A stretch of 64,000 nt of DNA from Clostridium_AI sp964409685. GTDB lineage: Bacteria > Bacillota > Clostridia > Lachnospirales > Lachnospiraceae. The notes under the pieces were generated by a model. It saw only the letters and a program-made list of their open reading frames with translations, was not told the origin of the DNA and did no database searches. The DNA is taken from positions 62,001 to 126,000 of the forward strand of contig CAYPEJ010000007.1 in NCBI GenBank assembly GCA_964409685.1, written 5' to 3'. A program made the position numbers and the translations under genes. Shown here in pieces: positions 61,362 through 64,000 of the stretch (position 1 is the stretch's first letter; the number at the start of each line of letters is the position of its first letter).

Positions 61362-62375
61362 TTATCTAATACCAATTTCCGTATCGGATTCTGTTAATAC
61401 ACTATGTTCTTTAATGTAAGCAACTACATCTTCTAATTGTGTAAATGCTAAACCAACATAGCTATCTGCCGCACCATAGTAAATTGCAATTCTTCCTGTG
61501 TCTGCATCTTGTAATGTAGCACATGGGAATACTACGTTAGGTACAAATCCTCTTTCTTCATACCATTCTTCCGGAGTTAATAAGAAGTTTTCACATCTAT
61601 ATTTTACGATAGATGGATTATCAATATCTAAGATTGCACCACCAATACTATATACAAATCCATTACATGTTCCACTAACACCATGATAGAACATTAACCA
61701 ACCTTCATCTGTTTCAATTGGAGCAGCACCTCCACCAATTTTAACGCATTCCCACCATTCAGAACCTTTGCCCATAACGTGTCTGTGTTTTCCCCAGTAA
61801 GTCATATCTGGACTTTCACTTAAGAAAATATCACCAAATGGTGTATGACCACTATCACTTGGTCTAGATAACATCATAAAGTTACCATTGATTTTTCTTG
61901 GGAATAGTACAGCATTTCTGTTAAATGGAATAAATGGATTTTCAATACGTGTAAATGTCTTAAAGTCTTGAGTTTTTGCAAGACCAATTGCTGCACCATA
62001 GAAATCGGTACACCACATGATGTAATATGTATCTTCTACTTTTACTAAACGAGGATCATATGCTGATTTTGGCATAAAATCATTTCCATTTTCATCTACA
62101 AAATGAATCTTTTCTTTTTCAATGTCCCAGTGAATTGCATCATCACTGTGTCCAAGATAAATATGAGGTACACCATTTACTTGTTCACCACGGAATACAC
62201 CGATAAATTTTCCTTCATAAGGCATTACCGCACTGTTAAAAATTCTTGCAACATTTTCAACTGGGTTTCGATTAATAATTGGATTTTCAGTATATCTCCA
62301 TACTGGGGCATTAACAATGCCTTCTGGTCTTTCTTGCCATGGAATATTTGGTAGTGCATCTCCTAAGATTTTCAT
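61362..62375 (-). CDS. GH130 phosphorylase, probably beta-1,4-manno-oligosaccharide phosphorylase
   Basis: 337 residues. The conserved catalytic Asp lies in SAYDPRLVKVEDTYY; the loop LSRPSDSGHTPFGDIFLSES and shorter length fit subfamily GH130_2, which removes mannose 1-phosphate from the non-reducing end of manno-oligosaccharides. The start at 62375 follows AAGGAG. It is directly behind the sugar transporter genes and 6 bases before the epimerase gene. Confidence 0.87.
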   Translation of the reverse strand: MKILGDALPNIPWQERPEGIVNAPVWRYTENPIINRNPVENVARIFNSAVMPYEGKFIGVFRGEQVNGVPHIYLGHSDDAIHWDIEKEKIHFVDENGNDFMPKSAYDPRLVKVEDTYYIMWCTDFYGAAIGLAKTQDFKTFTRIENPFIPFNRNAVLFPRKINGNFMMLSRPSDSGHTPFGDIFLSESPDMTYWGKHRHVMGKGSEWWECVKIGGGAAPIETDEGWLMFYHGVSGTCNGFVYSIGGAILDIDNPSIVKYRCENFLLTPEEWYEERGFVPNVVFPCATLQDADTGRIAIYYGAADSYVGLAFTQLEDVVAYIKEHSVLTESDTEIGIR

Positions 62376-62436
62376 ACTATTTATCTCCTTTTCTCTCATA
62401 AATTTTTTTGATTTAATTTTTTTTCTTGTGATTCAA

Positions 62437-63285
62437 TTAGCCCTTAACAGCTCCATTTGTTAAACCACTATAAATATGTTTTTGACAGAATATAAAAATA
62501 ATTAAAGCAGGTAAAATTGTGATTATAACCCCCGCACATATGTAGTTAAATTGACTTCCAAGTGGACCAACAAACGTATATAAGGAAGTCGCAACTGTAA
62601 CTAACTTATCCTTTGACTGCAAGTACAAGTTTGACATGTAGTACTCATTGTAAGTACCTACCCCTTTTAAAATCATACATGTGATAATTGCTGGTTTCAA
62701 AAGTGGTAATAAAATTCTAAAAAAGATTGTAAAATAACTAGCACCATCCATAATTGCAGATTCGTCAATAGATATCGATATATTTTCGAAGAACTGAATA
62801 AATATGTAGATAGAAATAACATCCGTTCCCATCATTAAAATCATATATCCTACCATTGAATCTATTAAATTAAGTGAATTCATAATCTGATAAACGGTTA
62901 CCTGCGTTGCAACACCTGGAATTAATGTTGCAAAAAGAAATAGGTTTCTGATTAGTGTATTACCAGGAAACATAAATCGATTTAATACATAAGCGATCAT
63001 TGTACCAATTAATATGGAACCCGTTAATACCACAACCAACACGATAAATGAATTACGGAACCCTATTAACATATTTGCCTTTGACCAAGCATATTTAAAG
63101 TTTTCAAAATAAAACCATGATTTTGGCAATGTCATAACATTTGTATTTACGTATTCATCTGGTGTCTTAAATGCAGTAATAATACAAGAAGCAACTGGCA
63201 CAATTGCAACAAATGTTCCTAAACATAATGTAAAATATTTAAAAATTGTAAGTACAATCTTTCTTATTTTCTGAAAAGCATTCAT
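62437..63285 (-). CDS. Carbohydrate ABC transporter permease (MalG/AraQ type)
   Basis: 282 residues with six predicted helices and the EAA loop (DESAIMDGASYFTIFFRILLP) facing the ATPase. One base separates it from the other permease. It would import manno-oligosaccharides; the binding protein and first permease lie to the right, and the ATPase is probably a shared MsmK-type protein encoded elsewhere. Confidence 0.92.
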   Translation of the reverse strand: MNAFQKIRKIVLTIFKYFTLCLGTFVAIVPVASCIITAFKTPDEYVNTNVMTLPKSWFYFENFKYAWSKANMLIGFRNSFIVLVVVLTGSILIGTMIAYVLNRFMFPGNTLIRNLFLFATLIPGVATQVTVYQIMNSLNLIDSMVGYMILMMGTDVISIYIFIQFFENISISIDESAIMDGASYFTIFFRILLPLLKPAIITCMILKGVGTYNEYYMSNLYLQSKDKLVTVATSLYTFVGPLGSQFNYICAGVIITILPALIIFIFCQKHIYSGLTNGAVKG

Positions 63286-63286
63286 C

Positions 63287-64000
63287 TTATGCCACCCCCT
63301 TGTTATACTTTGACTTTTTCAATTTCTTCTTTACCTTTTTCGATGTATCCTCATCTCCATCATTGAATATCACATTCATAATTACCTTTTGTAGGATAGT
63401 CGCAATGATAATAATAATTAAAAGAATTACTGCCATTGCAGATGCTAAACCAACCTTTTGGTTCGTATGTGCTAATTTATCCATGATAAAGAAATAAGTA
63501 CCAGTTCCAAATCCACCCTTACTAATTACATAACATGGTTCAAATGCACTGATAGAACCTGTAATGGATAAAATTAAGTTTAATACAACAATCGTCTTAA
63601 TCCCTGGTAAAATAATATATTTAAACTGCATCAATCTATTTGCACCATCTAACTCTGCTGCCTCATATAACTCACTATCAACGGACATAATAGCACCAAT
63701 AAACAGAACCATGTTTTGTCCCATATAACGCCATACAGATGTTGCTGCCAACGACACATTGTTAATTCTCGTATCCTTAAGCCAGTATGGTAAGTTTTCT
63801 AAATCAAATCCTAACCAACCTAAAATTGTATCAAATACAAATCCTCTTGTATAAAAGAACTGAAAAATAAATCCTACCGAAATACCACATACTAAGTAAG
63901 GGAAAAACATTGCTCCCTTAAATAATCCGTTTAACTTTGTCTTAAAACTAAGTATTGTTGCAAAATATAAAGAAATTACCAACTGAACAATAGCCCCACC
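63287..64000 (-). CDS. Carbohydrate ABC transporter permease (MalF/UgpA type), 5' end missing
   Basis: 237 residues visible; the frame is open to the right edge, so the N terminus lies outside. The EAA loop is DSELYEAAELDGANRLMQFKYIILP. The C terminus carries a Lys-rich tail (KKVKKKLKKSKYNK). Partner of the MalG-type permease. Confidence 0.9.
   Translation of the reverse strand, partial: GGAIVQLVISLYFATILSFKTKLNGLFKGAMFFPYLVCGISVGFIFQFFYTRGFVFDTILGWLGFDLENLPYWLKDTRINNVSLAATSVWRYMGQNMVLFIGAIMSVDSELYEAAELDGANRLMQFKYIILPGIKTIVVLNLILSITGSISAFEPCYVISKGGFGTGTYFFIMDKLAHTNQKVGLASAMAVILLIIIIIATILQKVIMNVIFNDGDEDTSKKVKKKLKKSKYNKGVA

Overview
The window looks like a chromosomal segment of a low-GC, spore-forming Clostridium-type Firmicute, most likely a plant-fibre-degrading member of the Lachnospiraceae related to Lachnoclostridium (Clostridium) phytofermentans. 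This is inferred from AT-rich DNA, AGGAGG-type ribosome binding sites, the spore maturation genes spmA and spmB, a RicT/YaaT-HolB-RsmI block, two proteins that look like Lachnospiraceae-typical DUF families (DUF3881 and DUF6128), and genes for pectin and mannan use. No phage, transposase or CRISPR array was seen.

Layout. 1-5.1 kb: the 5' part of a CBS-type manganese pyrophosphatase, a TPR protein with a decayed AAA-like domain, serine dehydratase sdaAB-sdaAA and a secreted metallo-beta-lactamase-fold lipoprotein. 5.2-16 kb: a large cyclic-nucleotide-binding-like protein, the large SRP RNA with a consensus promoter, tadA, an NrdG2-type radical SAM activase, a GNAT acetyltransferase, a polar amino acid ABC transporter, a DUF4430 lipoprotein under a cobalamin riboswitch, and ksgA. 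16-29.5 kb: the metG-tatD-ksgA neighbourhood common in clostridia, interrupted by a 6-kb NRPS gene and by a GH36 alpha-galactosidase plus a PL10 pectate lyase; metG has a T-box leader. 29.6-41 kb: a DUF885 lipoprotein, pckA, a MarR regulator with a likely self-operator, an iorA-iorB-paaK-ACT operon for aryl-pyruvates, a sodium/solute symporter and a glycerophosphodiesterase. 41-45.8 kb: a NatAB-like exporter, a 650-bp gene-free stretch with a candidate small RNA, then spmAB and an AbrB regulator. 45.8-53 kb: an rsmI-trmN6-ricT-holB-yaaR-gmk-yaaO block resembling the Bacillus yaaO-yabC region, then nfo. 53-55.5 kb: a nuclease-like orphan, an unannotated type I toxin-antitoxin locus, tRNA-Arg(CCT) and a DUF3881 protein. 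55.5-64 kb: a manno-oligosaccharide operon.

How the genes work together. The right end forms one pathway: an ABC importer brings in beta-mannosides, an SGNH esterase could remove acetyl groups, an AGE-family epimerase converts mannobiose to mannosyl-glucose, two GH130 phosphorylases release mannose 1-phosphate, and a phosphohexomutase feeds it to glycolysis. The ior-paaK-ACT operon turns aromatic-amino-acid-derived 2-oxo acids into aryl-CoA thioesters or acids. The most novel items are the type I toxin-antitoxin locus at about 53.9-54.2 kb, the single-gene acyl-loading NRPS with an unusual C-terminal domain in place of a thioesterase, a hairpin repeat whose arms covary between copies, and a candidate small RNA with an exposed anti-Shine-Dalgarno sequence.
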